In this document: one piece after another, positions 1 to 11,784 of the stretch
Numbering within the stretch: position 1 is the first letter of the stretch
Layout of the letters: every line of letters starts with the position of its first letter
Origin: Melieria omissa
Lineage: Eukaryota; Arthropoda; Insecta; Diptera; Ulidiidae
Assembly: GCA_963971225.1 (NCBI GenBank)
Contig: CAXARI010000118.1
Location: 361,001-425,000, forward strand
Reading direction: 5' to 3'
Length of the DNA stretch: 64,000 bases
Program-made: the position numbers and the translations under genes
Notes under the pieces: model-generated
What the model was told of the DNA's origin: nothing
Databases searched by the model: none
Seen by the model: only the letters and a program-made list of their open reading frames with translations

Positions 1-3000
1 GTTTGCATTTTTTTGGGCAACTTTAAATGTATTGGTTTTTGCTTTTCCATAAGAAGACTTTGGGCACCCCTGATATAGATGTATCATGTGGTCGATATCA
101 CTTTTCCACAACGAAATTCTCCTGCACTATTTGAGATAGCGAGAAGATTGACCCCATTTATGAAAGCTCAAAACTCCAGCTAGGTTTTAAGGTTATTATT
201 TTTTCTATAAACCTAGAATCATCATATTTTACAAGCATTTTATCGATTTTGCAGTAGGCAGCCATTTAATGTCACTCTTGCGCATCGATCTGTTCATGAT
301 TGCGGAATAGTAATCAAATTATTGATTTAATTTGATAAAGCTGCATTCTCTAGCTACATTTTAAGGGGTTTTTTATTAACGTAACCCATACCGTTTGGAA
401 TCTATAAGCACTTTAGTGGTGAGTGTGTATTTTGTAATAGGCAGTTTTTCAATGTTATCCTTGCGCATCGATATGCTCATTATTCCTGAAGGATAATGAA
501 AAGGTAGGGACCAATATAGAAAGCATAAGACTCTGGCTAAATTTTAAGGGGTCAATTATTAATATGCACTTATGCATTTGGTGTTGACAAGCATTTTATT
601 GGTTGCACCCAAGTAGCAATTTTTTCAAAGTCACCGTTCCAAATCGATTTGCTTTCGAACATTGGGGTATAGAAGGATGATTGATACCATAATAGAAAGC
701 ATACGAGTCTAGCTAAATAATAAGGCATAATATTATTAAAATCCGTTAACGGGTCGAGATTTAACAGCCATAATTTCGATCATGCTGCCGGTGGGATATT
801 TTTTTTATTTACCAAATTGGTGAAAGGTGGTCACTCTGGCTTAATTTTGACGCCATTTTGATTAAAGTGATTGTGCGTACTTAGGTTCCACAAGCATTTG
901 ATTGGTTATATAGATCAGAGGTGCATTCTTTCAATCAGTCGTTGTTGTGACAGCAACGAAGCACCACGTGTGGGGGCTGCGCGGATTTTTGTTTTGTTGC
1001 CTCAAGAAATTGTATGTATGAAAAAAAATTAGATGCTTTTGTTGTTGTAGTTTTTGTGTTGGCGATTGGTTGGCCTTTCGGCAATGACAAATGGGAACAT
1101 TATATTTTTTTCACTTATAATTTTAAGGGTCAAGCGAAATGCACAATGTGCTTTCAACTAATTCAATTAATTAAATAATTTGTTTGCATTTTTGGGGCAA
1201 CTTTAAATGTATTGGTTTTTGCTTTTCCATAAGAAAACTTTGGGCACCCCTGATATAGATGTATCATGTGGTCGATATCACTTTTCCACAACGAAATTCT
1301 CCTGCATTATCTGAGATAGCGAGAAGATTGACCCCATTTATGAAAGCTCAAAACTCCAGCTAGGTTTTAAGGTTATTATTTTTTCTATAAACCTAGAATC
1401 ATCATATTTTACAAGCATTTTATCGATTTTGCAGTAGGCAGCCATTTAATGTCACTTTTGCGCATCGATCTGTTCATGATTGCCGAATAGTAATCAAATT
1501 ATTGATTTAATTTGATAAAGCTGCATTCTCTAGCTACATTTTAAGGGGTTTTTTATTAACGTAACCCATACCGTTTGGAATCTATAAGCACTTTAGTGGT
1601 GAGTGTGTATTTTGTAATAGGCAGTTTTTCAATGTTATCCTTGCGCATCGATATGCTCATTATTCCTGACGGATAATGAAAAGTTAGGGACCAATATAGA
1701 AAGCATAAGACTCTGGCTATATTTTAAGGGGAATTATTAATATGCACTTATGCATTTGGTGTTGACAAGCATTTTAGTGGTTGCACCCAAGTAGCAATTT
1801 TTTCAAAGTCACCGTTCCAAATCGATTTGCTTTCGAACCTTGGGGTATAGAAGGATGATTGATACCATTATAGAAAGCATACGAGTCTAGCTAAATCATA
1901 AGGCATAATATTATTAAAATCCGTTAACGGGTCGAGATTTAACAGCCATAATTTCGATCATGCTGCCGGTGGGATATTTTTTTTATTTACCAAATTGGTG
2001 AAAGGTGGTCACTCTGGCTTAATTTTGACGCCATTTTGATTAAAGTGATTGTGCGTACTTAGGTTCCACAAGCATTTGATTGGTTATATAGATCAGAGGT
2101 GCATTCTTTCAATCAGTCGTTGTTGTGACAGCAACGAAGCAACACGTGTGGGGGCTGCGCGGATTTTTGTTTTGTTGCCTCAAGAAATTGTATGTATGAA
2201 AAAAAATTAGATGCTTTTGTTGTTGTAGTTTTTGTGTTGGCGATTGGTTGGCCTTTCGGCAATGACAAATGGGAACATTATATTTTTTTCACTTATAATT
2301 TTAAGGGTCAAGCGAAATGCACAATGTGCTTTCAACTAATTCAATTAATTAAATAATTTGTTTGCATTTTTGGGGCAACTTTAAATGTATTGGTTTTTGC
2401 TTTTCCATAAGAAAACTTTGGGCACCCCTGATATAGATGTATCATGTGGTCGATATCACTTTTCCACAACGAAATTCTCCTGCATTATCTGAGATAGCGA
2501 GAAGATTGACCCCATTTATGAAAGCTCAAAACTCTAGCTAGGTTTTAAGGTTATTATTTTTTCTATAAACCTAGAATCATCATATATTACAAGCATTTTA
2601 TCGATTTTGCAGTAGGCAGCCATTTAATGTCACTTTTGCGCATCGATCTGTTCATGATTGCGGAATAGTAATCAAATTATTGATTTAATTTGATAAAGCT
2701 GCATTCTCTAGCTACATTTTAAGGGGTTTTTTATTAACGTAACCCATACCGTTTGGAATCTATAAGCACTTTAGTGGTGAGTGTGTATTTTGTAATAGGC
2801 AGTTTTTCAATGTTATCCTTGCGCATCGATATGCTCATTATTCCTGAAGGATAATGAAAAGGTAGGGACCAATATAGAAAGCATAAGACTCTGGCTAAAT
2901 TTTAAGGGGTCAATTATTAATATGCACTTATGCATTTGGTGTTGACAAGCATTTTATTGGTTGCACCCAAGTAGCAATTTTTTCAAAGTCACCGTTCCAA

Positions 3001-4782
3001 ATCGATTTGCTTTCGAACCTTGGGGTATAGAAGGATGATTGATACCATAATAGAAAGCATACGAGTCTAGCTAAATAATAAGGCATAATATTATTAAAAT
3101 CCGTTAACGGGTCGAGATTTAACAGCCATAATTTCGATCATGCTGCCGGTGGGATATTTTTTTTATTTACCAAATTTTCACTTATAATTTTAAGGGTCAA
3201 GCGAAATGCACAATGTGCTTTCAACTAATTCAATTAATTAAATAATTTGTTTGCATTTTTTTGGGCAACTTTAAATGTATTGGTTTTTGCTTTTCCATAA
3301 GAAGACTTTGGGCACCCCTGATATAGATGTATCATGTGGTCGATATCACTTTTCCACAACGAAATTCTCCTGCACTATTTGAGATAGCGAGAAGATTGAC
3401 CCCATTTATGAAAGCTCAAAACTCCAGCTAGGTTTTAAGGTTATTATTTTTTCTATACACCTAGAATCATCATATTTTACAAGCATTTTATCGATTTTGC
3501 AGTAGGCAGCCATTTAATGTCACTCTTGCGCATCGATCTGTTCATGATTGCCTAATAGTAATCAAATTATTGATTTAATTTGATAAAGCTGCAATCTCTA
3601 GCTACATTTTAAGGGGTTTTTTATTAACGTAACCCATACCGTTTGGAATCTATAAGCACTTTAGTGGTGAGTGTGTATTTTGTAATAGGCAGTTTTTCAA
3701 TGTTATCCTTGCGCATCGATATGCTCATTATTCCTGACGGATAATGAAAAGTTAGGGACCAATATAGAAAGCATAAGACTCTGGCTATATTTTAAGGGGA
3801 ATTATTAATATGCACTTATGCATTTGGTGTTGACAAGCATTTTAGTGGTTGCACCCAAGTAGCAATTTTTTCAAAGTCACCGTTCCAAATCGATTTGCTT
3901 TCGAACCTTGGGGTATAGAAGGATGATTGATACCATTATAGAAAGCATACGAGTCTAGCTAAATCATAAGGCGTAATATTATTAAAATCCGTTAACGGGT
4001 CGAGATTTAACAGCCATAATTTCGATCATGCTGCCGGTGGGATATTTTTTTTATTTACCAAATTGGTGAAAGGTGGTCACTCTGGCTTAATTTTGACGCC
4101 ATTTTGATTAAAGTGATTGTGCGTACTTAGGTTCCACAAGCATTTGATTGGTTATATAGATCAGAGGTGCATTCTTTCAATCAGTCGTTGTTGTGACAGC
4201 AACGACGCAACACGTGTGGGGGCTGCGCGGATTTTTGTTTTGTTGCCTCAAGAAATTGTATGTATGAAAAAAAATTAGATGCTTTTGTTGTTGTAGTTTT
4301 TGTGTTGGCGATTGGTTGGCCTTTCGGCAATGACAAATGGGAACATTATATTTTTTTCACTTATAATTTTAAGGGTCAAGCGAAATGCACAATGTGCTTT
4401 CAACTAATTCAATTAATTAAATAATTTGTTTGAATTTTTTTTGGGCAACTTTACATGTATTGGTTTTTGCTTTTCCATAAGAAGATTTTGGGCACCCCCT
4501 GATATAGATGTATCATGTGGTCGATATCACTTTTCCACAACGAAATTCTCCTGCATTATTTGAGATAACGAGAAGATTGACCCCATTTATGAAAGCTCAA
4601 AACTCCAGCTAGGTTTTAAGGTTATTATTTTTTCTATAAACCTAGAATCATCATATTTTACAAGCATTTTATCGATTTTGCAGTAGGCAGCCATTTAATG
4701 TCACTCTTGCGCATCGATCTGTTCATGATTGCCGAATTAATTATTGATTTAATTTGATAAAGCTGCAATCTCTAGCTACATT
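1..4782 (+). repeat. 1.18-kb satellite array, units 1-5 (first segment)
   Basis: Head-to-tail tandem repeat. Taking the motif gtttgcattttt as the phase point, units begin at 1, 1182, 2360, 3249 and 4428, giving about 1,180 bp per unit. The unit starting at 2360 is only 889 bp because about 290 bp is missing at about 3177, where accaaatt is joined directly to ttcacttataa. Neighbouring units differ by scattered substitutions and short indels, so they look strongly homogenised. No open frame of meaningful length exists. The unit itself seems to consist of older sub-repeats of about 170-200 bp (see findings). Confidence 0.96.
907..940 (+). promoter_or_regulatory. Putative RNA polymerase II core promoter within the satellite unit (example from unit 1)
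   Basis: TATATAGA starts at 907 and the hexamer TCAGTC at 935-940 matches the arthropod initiator TCAKTY perfectly, with its A at 937, so the TATA T is at -30. At +28 to +33 the sequence ACACGT matches the DPE consensus RGWYVT in five of six positions. Most other units keep the arrangement; some vary, for example TATAAG at about 26058 and 47932, a shortened TATA region at about 10852, and CATAG at about 8636. The consensus match is visible; promoter activity is inference and chance cannot be excluded. Confidence 0.3.
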
Positions 4783-4786
4783 TTAA

Positions 4787-5304
4787 CCCTTTCGGTACTT
4801 CTTTTTTGTTTTTAACTTTAAAAGTCATTCTTTTCCATTTTATTACTGTTTAAGCCTACATAATGAATAATCAAAAGTAATTTTTTTAAATATTGTTCGA
4901 AAAAGTGGTTTTTGGGCATCATGAAATATAACATAGTAAAAAATAAAAAAAATCGTACAGCCTTAGTGAACTATATTTGGGATGTAACTTTTTTTTCACT
5001 TACTAAAGCAATAAATACCTACTAGATTACTTACATAAACCTATAAAATAAATTGATTTTTGTAATAGAATAAATAAAAGTACGAAATGACCTCTTTTTG
5101 TAACATAGGTAGCTCGATAGGACTGCGCACTTTCTGAACCCTTACAAGTTACTTGGTACACTAATCAAAATATTTTTTTCATTATTTGGTATGAAAACCT
5201 TCAGAAAAAAATACAAAAATATAAAAATATAGTATCCACAAGTTTTTGACCTAAAACAGGCACTGAAAGAGACTATGCCATATGGCATAGAATAACCGAA
5301 AGGG
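4787..5304. mobile_element. piggyBac-type MITE (518 bp, TTAA target duplication)
   Basis: A 518-bp AT-rich insertion in the satellite is flanked by TTAA on both sides (4783-4786 and 5305-5308). Its ends are inverted repeats, CCCTTTCGGT at the left and ACCGAAAGGG at the right. TTAA target duplication plus termini beginning CCC is the hallmark of the piggyBac superfamily. It has no transposase frame and is therefore a non-autonomous element. An 18-bp perfect palindrome, ctatgccatatggcatag, lies near the right end at 5273-5290 and may serve as a sub-terminal inverted element. Confidence 0.85.
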
Positions 5305-5308
5305 TTAA

Positions 5309-5430
5309 GGGGTTTTTTTATTAACGTAACCCATACCGTTTGGAATCTATAAGCACTTTAGTGGTGAGTGTGTATTTTGTAATAGGCAGTTTTTCAATGT
5401 TATCCTTGCGCATCGATATGCTCATTATTC
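5309..5430 (+). repeat. Satellite unit fragment between MITE and hAT element
   Basis: This continues the same satellite unit after the TTAA duplication of the MITE and runs up to the 8-bp target duplication of the hAT element. It carries sub-repeat c of the unit. No coding content. Confidence 0.9.
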
Positions 5431-5438
5431 CTGACGGA

Positions 5439-7393
5439 CAGTGGCGTCCCCAGGGGGGGGGATTAGGGGGATGGATCCCCCCTTGGTCGAAGAATTCATT
5501 TATGCAATTTGATATAACAATATGGAATTGTGAAACATTTTTACTATCATATTTGCTTTATCTCTTCTGTAATCACCCACTTAAAACCTAATAATTGAAC
5601 CTCCCATGATCTGGCCAGACCATGATGTGAGCAAGAAGATAGTCAAGGATTGTTGTTAATGATATAAAAAAAATCAGAAAGTGTGAACACAATAATTTCT
5701 TTTGCTTGCCTACATTATTTTTACGTAAAACGGTGAAAATATAGTAAAATAATTAAGTAAATATCATAGCAAGTTTCAACTTCAATGAATTAATTTTGAA
5801 ATTAAAAAAAAAAAACGACAGTAAAGAAAGAAAATAAAAAAAATTTATTAATGTAAAGTACGTTACTTATGGATCTACTTCAACTGCTTGACCAATGCAA
5901 TTATTTCAACGATGTAATGCAGTATCATGACTAAACCACATTGAGGTTTTACTTTCGACACATACAAATCGCGTTTTGATATATCTATTTCTGGATTCCT
6001 GCACTGTCAATAATTCTAAACTGCTTTGCCAAAGAAAATGTTATTGTTCATGCTGAACTGGCCGGATATCTTTCTCCTTGTCGTCTTCGGTGTCGCTATC
6101 TTCACATTGAACTATCTAAACGACCATTTTTTCTATCAGTATCAGAAGCTTGGTTTTGTTCAGGGCCAAATGACAGCGTGAAACTGACAACACCGTTATT
6201 ATTACCTCTAGCAGCAAATTATTTAATATCTTAAATTCGTTGCTCTAAAGCATTAGTTTCCGCTATTGCTTAGACAATTTTTTTAGAGAAATTTTCTTCT
6301 CTGATTTAACTCCAGCGTCGAAGTTCAAAAACAATGTCCACCTGATCCTCAAAATAGCATTCCCTTCCTTTCATCTCTGCCACAGAAAACACCCAATCGA
6401 ATTGATAAAAAACCAGGCTCGACAAGACCACAAATGCTTCCTTCACTTCAGGATTGTAATTGAATTGACACCAAAACACGGACATAACCATGAATACAAT
6501 GGATAAGTATTAATTTTGAATATGTTCCAATATTATTTTCCAAGAAAAATTCTAATTTATTAACCCAAAGAAAATAAAAGCCAAGGCGAATGAAAAACAC
6601 TTGGACCAGGTACATTTTGCGTCAGCTAATTTATGTCACTATTAACGGGATGGAACGAAAAAAGTGCTTCAAATCGGGTCAGATGGAAAAGCCTACTTGA
6701 AAATATATGTATAATATAAAAAATATTTATAAACAATTCTGACAATAATTACGTCGAAAATAAAGTGGATCCAAAGTTCAATATGGTCTGGCCAGAACCG
6801 GATGCCCGCAGAAGTGTTAAGGATAAATTATTAAAAAAATCAGCATTGCATTTGTTCTCGCAGAATAGTTGTATTTTCAGTGTTCCCAAAAGTATCGACT
6901 ATTTACCAAGGTAGTAATCAAACGCAGGCTTCATACCAACCCTGCATCAGCTGTTGAAATTTGAAAACAAAAATTGACTTACATTTTTTTGGTGAATTGT
7001 GTGTAAACATGGAAACATGGTCACCTCTATCATAATTAAATTTCAGAACGTCATACATTTTGTAAATGTTGGATTTATTTTACATAGCTGGTGTCTTATG
7101 CTTTTTAAAATACGTCTTTTGAGTTTTTCGTAATTCTTTTAGAAGGTGTTTTCAATATGTAATAACTCAAAACAAAGTTGAATTTTTTAGTTGGGATTTT
7201 TTGACTTCAAAATACATGTCACTAAAATATTTTGTTTTAAGAAGTTTATGTTATATGTATACATATATGTATGTACGCACAATTTTATTCAACATATATT
7301 AAAAATAATACGCAAGGATGAAAGTATAAAAATGGCGTTAAACTGGATTTTTTGCATATCCCCCCCCTTCCCGAAATCCTGGGGACGCCACTG
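5439..7393. mobile_element. Non-autonomous hAT-superfamily DNA transposon, copy 1
   Basis: A 1,955-bp insertion bounded by inverted repeats CAGTGGCGTCCCCAGG at the left and its complement, ending GACGCCACTG, at the right. It is flanked by an 8-bp target duplication, ctgacgga, at 5431-5438 and 7394-7401. The CAGTGGCG-type terminus with an 8-bp duplication is diagnostic of hAT elements (Tip100/Charlie-like ends). The interior is AT-rich and only short frames survive, for example a 61-codon one on the minus strand at 6306-6491. No BED zinc finger or hATC dimerisation region is recognisable, so it is decayed or non-autonomous. Runs of G and C sit just inside the termini. Confidence 0.88.
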
Positions 7394-7401
7394 CTGACGG
7401 A

Positions 7402-8776
7402 TAATGAAAAGGTAGGGACCAATATAGAAAGCATAAGACTCTGGCTAAATTTTAAGGGGTCAATTATTAATATGCACTTATGCATTTGGTGTTGACAACC
7501 ATTTTAGTGGTCGCACCCAAGTAGCAATTTTTTCAAAGTCACCGTTCCAAATCGATTTGCTTTCGAACCTTGGGGTATAGAAGGATGATTGATACCATTA
7601 TAGAAAGCATACGAGTCTAGCTAAATAATAAGGCATAATATTATTAAAATCCGTTAACGGGTCGAGATTTAAGAGCCATAATTTCGATCATGCTGCCGGT
7701 GGGATATTTTTTTTATTTAACAAATTGGTGAAAGGTGGTCACTCTGGCTTAATTTTGACGCCATTTTGATTAAAGTGATTGTGCGTACTTAGGTTCCACA
7801 AGCATTTGATTGGTTATATAGATCAGAGGTGCATTCTTTCAATCAGTCGTTGTTGTGACAACAACGAAGCAAAGCACCATTTATGAAAGCTCAAAACTCC
7901 AGCTATGTTTTAAGGTTATTATTTTTTCTATAAACATAGAATCATCATATTTTACAAGCATTTTATCGATTTTGCAGTAGGCAGCCATTTAATGTCACCC
8001 TTGCGCATCGATCTGTTCATGATTGCCGAATAGTAATCAAATTATTGATTTAATTTGGTAAAGCTGCAATCTCTAGCTACATTTTAAGGGGTTTTTTATT
8101 AACGTAACCCATACCGTTTGGAATCTGTAAGCACTTTAGTGGTGAGTGTGTATTTTGTAATAGGCAGTTTTTCAATGTTATCCTTTCGCATCGATATGCT
8201 CATTATTCCTGAAGGAAAATGAAATGTTAGGGACCAATATCGAAAGCATAAGACTCTGGCTAAATTTTAAGGGGCCAATTATTAATATGAACTTATGCAT
8301 TTGGTGTTGACAAGCATTTTAGTGGTCGCACCCAAGTAGCAATTTTTTCAAAGTCACCGTTCCAAATCGATTTGCTTTCGAACCTTGGGGTATAGAAGGA
8401 TGATTGATACCATTATAGAAAGCATACGAGTCTAGCTAAATAATAAGGCATAATATTATTAAAATCCGTTAACGGGTCAAGATTTAAGAGCCATAATTTC
8501 GATCATGCTGCCGGTGGGATATTTTTTTTATTTAACAAATTGGTGAAAGGTGGTCACTCTGGCTTAATTTTGACGCCATTTTGATTAAAGTGATTGTGCG
8601 TACTTAGGTTCCACAAGCATTTGATTGGTTACATAGATCAGAGGTGCATTCTTTCAATCAGTCGTTGTTGTGACAGCAACGAAGCAACACGTGTGGGGCT
8701 GCGCGGCAGCCATTTAATGTCACTCTTGCGCATCGATCTGTTCATGATTGCCGAATAGTAAGTAGAGTAGTAGACA
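7402..8776 (+). repeat. Satellite array with a truncated unit
   Basis: The unit interrupted by the hAT element finishes at about 7875. The next unit lacks its first part: the sequence jumps from gcaacgaagcaa to ccatttatgaaagc. At about 8704 the unit jumps again, from gctgcgcgg to cagccatttaatg, an internal sub-repeat b fragment (8705-8762), followed by about 14 bp of non-satellite sequence before the SINE. The second junction recurs at other SINE copies. Confidence 0.9.
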
Positions 8777-9104
8777 GCCGCCGTGGCTCAGTTGGTTAGT
8801 GCGCGGTCAAAGCGAGTCGCATGCAGAGCGACGCTAGTTCGAATTCTGCATGTAGTAACACCTAAAAAAAAATAACGGGAAACTCGTTTTCTCTTTCGGT
8901 GGCTGTCCTCTCAGCTGGAACTGGCAAACCTCTGAGAGTAAAAATTGCCTATGAAAAAGCTCCCAACCTGTCGTTCGGAACCGGCATAAAACTGTAGGTC
9001 CCTTCCACCCGCGTACAAAATTCACACGCACAACACGGGTGGTTGCGGGAAGCTAGGCCTTAGTCTCGCGTAAGCGGGCTGTCGTGCCAATCAATTATTA
9101 TTAT
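8777..9104 (+). mobile_element. tRNA-derived SINE, copy 1
   Basis: About 330 bp. The head carries an RNA polymerase III type 2 promoter: A box TGGCTCAGTTGG at 8784-8795 (perfect to TRGCNNAGYNGG) and B box AGTTCGAATTC at 8836-8846 (two mismatches to GGTTCGANTCC). A unique body of about 240 bp follows, then a tail of ATT repeats. Left flank is satellite sub-repeat b and right flank is sub-repeat f, so flanks are not contiguous and no target duplication is visible. It belongs to a duplicated block rather than being a clean insertion. Confidence 0.82.
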
Positions 9105-10483
9105 GATTGTGCGTACTTAGGTTCCACAAGCATTTGATTGGTTATATAGATCAGAGGTGCATTCTTTCAATCAGTCGTTGTTGTGACAGCAACGAAGCAA
9201 CACGTGTGGGGGCTGCGCGGATTTTTGTTTTGTTGCCTCAAGAAATTCTATGTATGAAAAAAATTAGATGCTTTTGTTGTTGTAGTTTTTGTGTGTATGC
9301 TTTTTTGTGTTGGCGATTGGTTGGCCTTTCGGCAATGTCAAATAGGAACATTATATTTTTTTCACTTATAATTTTAAGGGTCAAGCGAAATGCACCATGT
9401 GCTTTCAACTAATTCAATTAATTAAATAATTTGTTTGCATTTTTTTGGGCAACTTTAAATGTATTGGTTTTTGCTTTTCCATAAGAAGACTTTGGGCACC
9501 CCTGATATAGATGTATCATGTGGTCGATATCACTTTTCCACAACGAAATTCTCCTGCATTATCTGAGATAGCGAGAAGATTGACCCCATTTATGAAAGCT
9601 CAAAACTCCAGCTAGGTTTTAAGGTTATTATTTTTTCTCTAAACCTAGAATCATCATATTTTACAAGCATTTTATCGATTTTGCAGTAGGCAGCCATTTA
9701 ATGTCACCCTTGCGCATCGATCTGTTCATGATTGCCGAATAGTAATCAAATTATTGATTTAATTTGATAAAGCTGCATTCTCTAGCTACATTTTAAGGGG
9801 TTTTTTATTAACGTAACCCATACCGTTTGGAATCTATAAGCACTTTAGTGGTGAGTGTGTATTTTGTAATAGGCAGTTTTTCAATGTTATCCTTGCGCAT
9901 CGATATGCTCATTATTCCTGAAGGATAATGAAGAGTTAGGGACCAATGTAGAAAGCATAAGACTCTGGCTAAATTTTAAGGGGTCAATTATTAATATGCA
10001 CTTATGCATTTGGTGTTGACAAGCATTTTAGTGGTCGCACCCAAGTAGCAATTTTTTCAAAGTCACCGTTCCAAATCGATTTGCTTTCGAACCTTGGTGT
10101 ATGGAAGGATGATTGATACCATTATAGAAAGCATACGAGTCTAGCTAAATAATAAGGCATAATATTATTAAAATCCGTTAACGGGTCGAGATTTAAGAGC
10201 CATAATTTCGATCATGCTGCCGGTGGGATATTTTTTTTTTTAAAAAATTGGTGAAAGGTGGTCACTCCGGCTTAATTTTGACGCCATTTTGTTTAAAGTG
10301 ATTGTGCGTACTTAGGTTCCACAAGCATTTGATTGGTTATATAGATCAGAGGTGCATTGTTTCAATCAGTCGTTGTTGTGACAGCAACGAAGCAACACGT
10401 GTGGGCTGCGCGGCAGCCATTTAATGTCACTCTTGCGCATCGATCTGTTCATGATTGCCGAATAGTAAGTAGAGTAGTAGACA
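9105..10483 (+). repeat. Satellite array between SINE copies 1 and 2
   Basis: The unit resumes at tgattgtgcgtac. A new unit starts at 9433 and runs to about 10410, where the same gctgcgcgg-to-cagccattt junction seen at 8704 recurs, followed by the 16-bp leader of the SINE block. The open frame at 9107-9412 is satellite sequence without protein-like features. Confidence 0.92.
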
Positions 10484-10812
10484 GCCGCCGTGGCTCAGTT
10501 GGTTAGTGCGCGGTCCAAGCGAGTCGCATGCAGAGCGACGCTAGTTCGAATTCTGCATGTAGTAACACCTAAAAAAAAATAACGGGAAACTCGTTTTCTC
10601 TTTCGGTGGCTGTCCTCTCAGCTGGAAATGGCAAACCTCTGAGAGTAAAAATTGCCTATGAAAAAGCTCCCAACCTGCCGTTCGGAACCGGCATAAAACT
10701 GTAGGTCCCTTCCACCCGCGTACAAAATTCACACGCACAACACGGGTGGTTGCGGGAAGCTAGGCCTTAGTCTCGCGTAAGCGGGCTGTCGTGCCAATCA
10801 ATTATTATTATG
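10484..10812 (+). mobile_element. tRNA-derived SINE, copy 2
   Basis: Near-identical to the copy at 8777, with the same A box (starting 10491), B box, body and ATT-rich tail. Both satellite junctions are also identical, so this is a tandem duplicate of the composite unit plus SINE block, not an independent retroposition. Confidence 0.82.
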
Positions 10813-11340
10813 ATTGTGCGTACTTAGGTTCCACAAGCATTTGATTGGTTATATCAGAGGTGCATTCTTTCAATCAGTCGTTGTTGTGACAGCAACGAAG
10901 CAACACGTGTGGGGGCTGCGCGGATTTTTGTTTTGTTGCCTCAAGAAATTCTATGTATGAAAAAAAATTAGATGCTTTTGTTGTTGTAGTTTTTGTATTG
11001 GCGATTGGTTGGCCTTTCGGCAATGACAAATGGGAACATAATATTTTTTTCACTTATAATTTTAAGGGTCAAGCGAAATGCACAATGTGCTTTCAACTAA
11101 TTAAATAATTTGTTTGAATTTTTTTTGGGCAACTTTACATGTATTGGTTTTTGCTTTTCCATAAGAAGATTTTGGGCACCCCCTGATATAGATGTATCAT
11201 GTGGTCGATATCACTTTTCCACAACGAAATTCTCCTGCATTATTTGAGATAACGAGAAGATTGACCCCATTTATGAAAGCTCAAAACTCCAGCTAGGTTT
11301 TAAGGTTATTATTTTTTCTATAAACCTAGAATCATCATAT
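10813..11340 (+). repeat. Satellite array up to the LTR element
   Basis: Satellite unit with phase point at 11112. The TATA-like stretch of this unit is shortened at about 10852. The last four bases, atat at 11337-11340, are the target duplication of the LTR retrotransposon. Confidence 0.92.
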
Positions 11341-11773
11341 TGTTACGAATTTTACTTCACAGGTTCGTTTTGATTGTATTTGAAAATAAAACAACTTCAG
11401 TTATCCAGCGCAACGTAGTCAAAACTAACAATCGCTTTATTCACAAATTTGTACTTGTTCTACTTTACACTGCTACTATTGCATGTTTCCCCATTGCTTG
11501 CTCAACACAGACTCGACCCCTTGCGCTGCCACTGCTGCTTTTATACCACTTTTCTTATCGCGCCGAAGTTTCTTGCAACTTCTAATTGGAAAGCGCTCGA
11601 CCATTCTCGCACAGCCCATTTCGAGAACCATCCTTGCCATATCGGACTATACCAAGCGAATTTATAACAGTTTTGCTGTACTTCACAGTGCATGCCTAAA
11701 AGTATGCTTGCAAAACATTCGTGCGGAGAAAGGCATTCCTGTACAGTGCGGCACAGAATTTCTCATCGTATCA
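11341..11773 (-). repeat. 3' LTR of Gypsy element copy 1
   Basis: 433 bp. This is the 3' LTR because the element is read on the minus strand. It is nearly identical to the partner LTR except for a block at 11443-11495 (53 nt), which is replaced by an unrelated-looking 44-nt block at 14187-14230 in the partner. Confidence 0.9.
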
Positions 11774-11784
11774 CTGCCCATCAC

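Noticed and set aside
6306..6491. A 61-codon frame in the hAT element as a transposase fragment
   Set aside because: Conserved in both copies only because they are duplicates; no BED, RNase H-like or hATC motif could be recognised.
8777..8860. A genuine tRNA gene
   Set aside because: A and B boxes are present but the ends do not pair into an acceptor stem, and the sequence continues into a shared 240-bp body with an ATT tail; it is the head of a SINE.
9107..9412. A 101-codon frame on the + strand that recurs in several units (also about 45508-45813)
   Set aside because: It lies wholly within the satellite, changes length with the poly-A/T indels of each unit and has low-complexity, Cys/Phe-rich composition with no domain; chance frame in a homogenised repeat.
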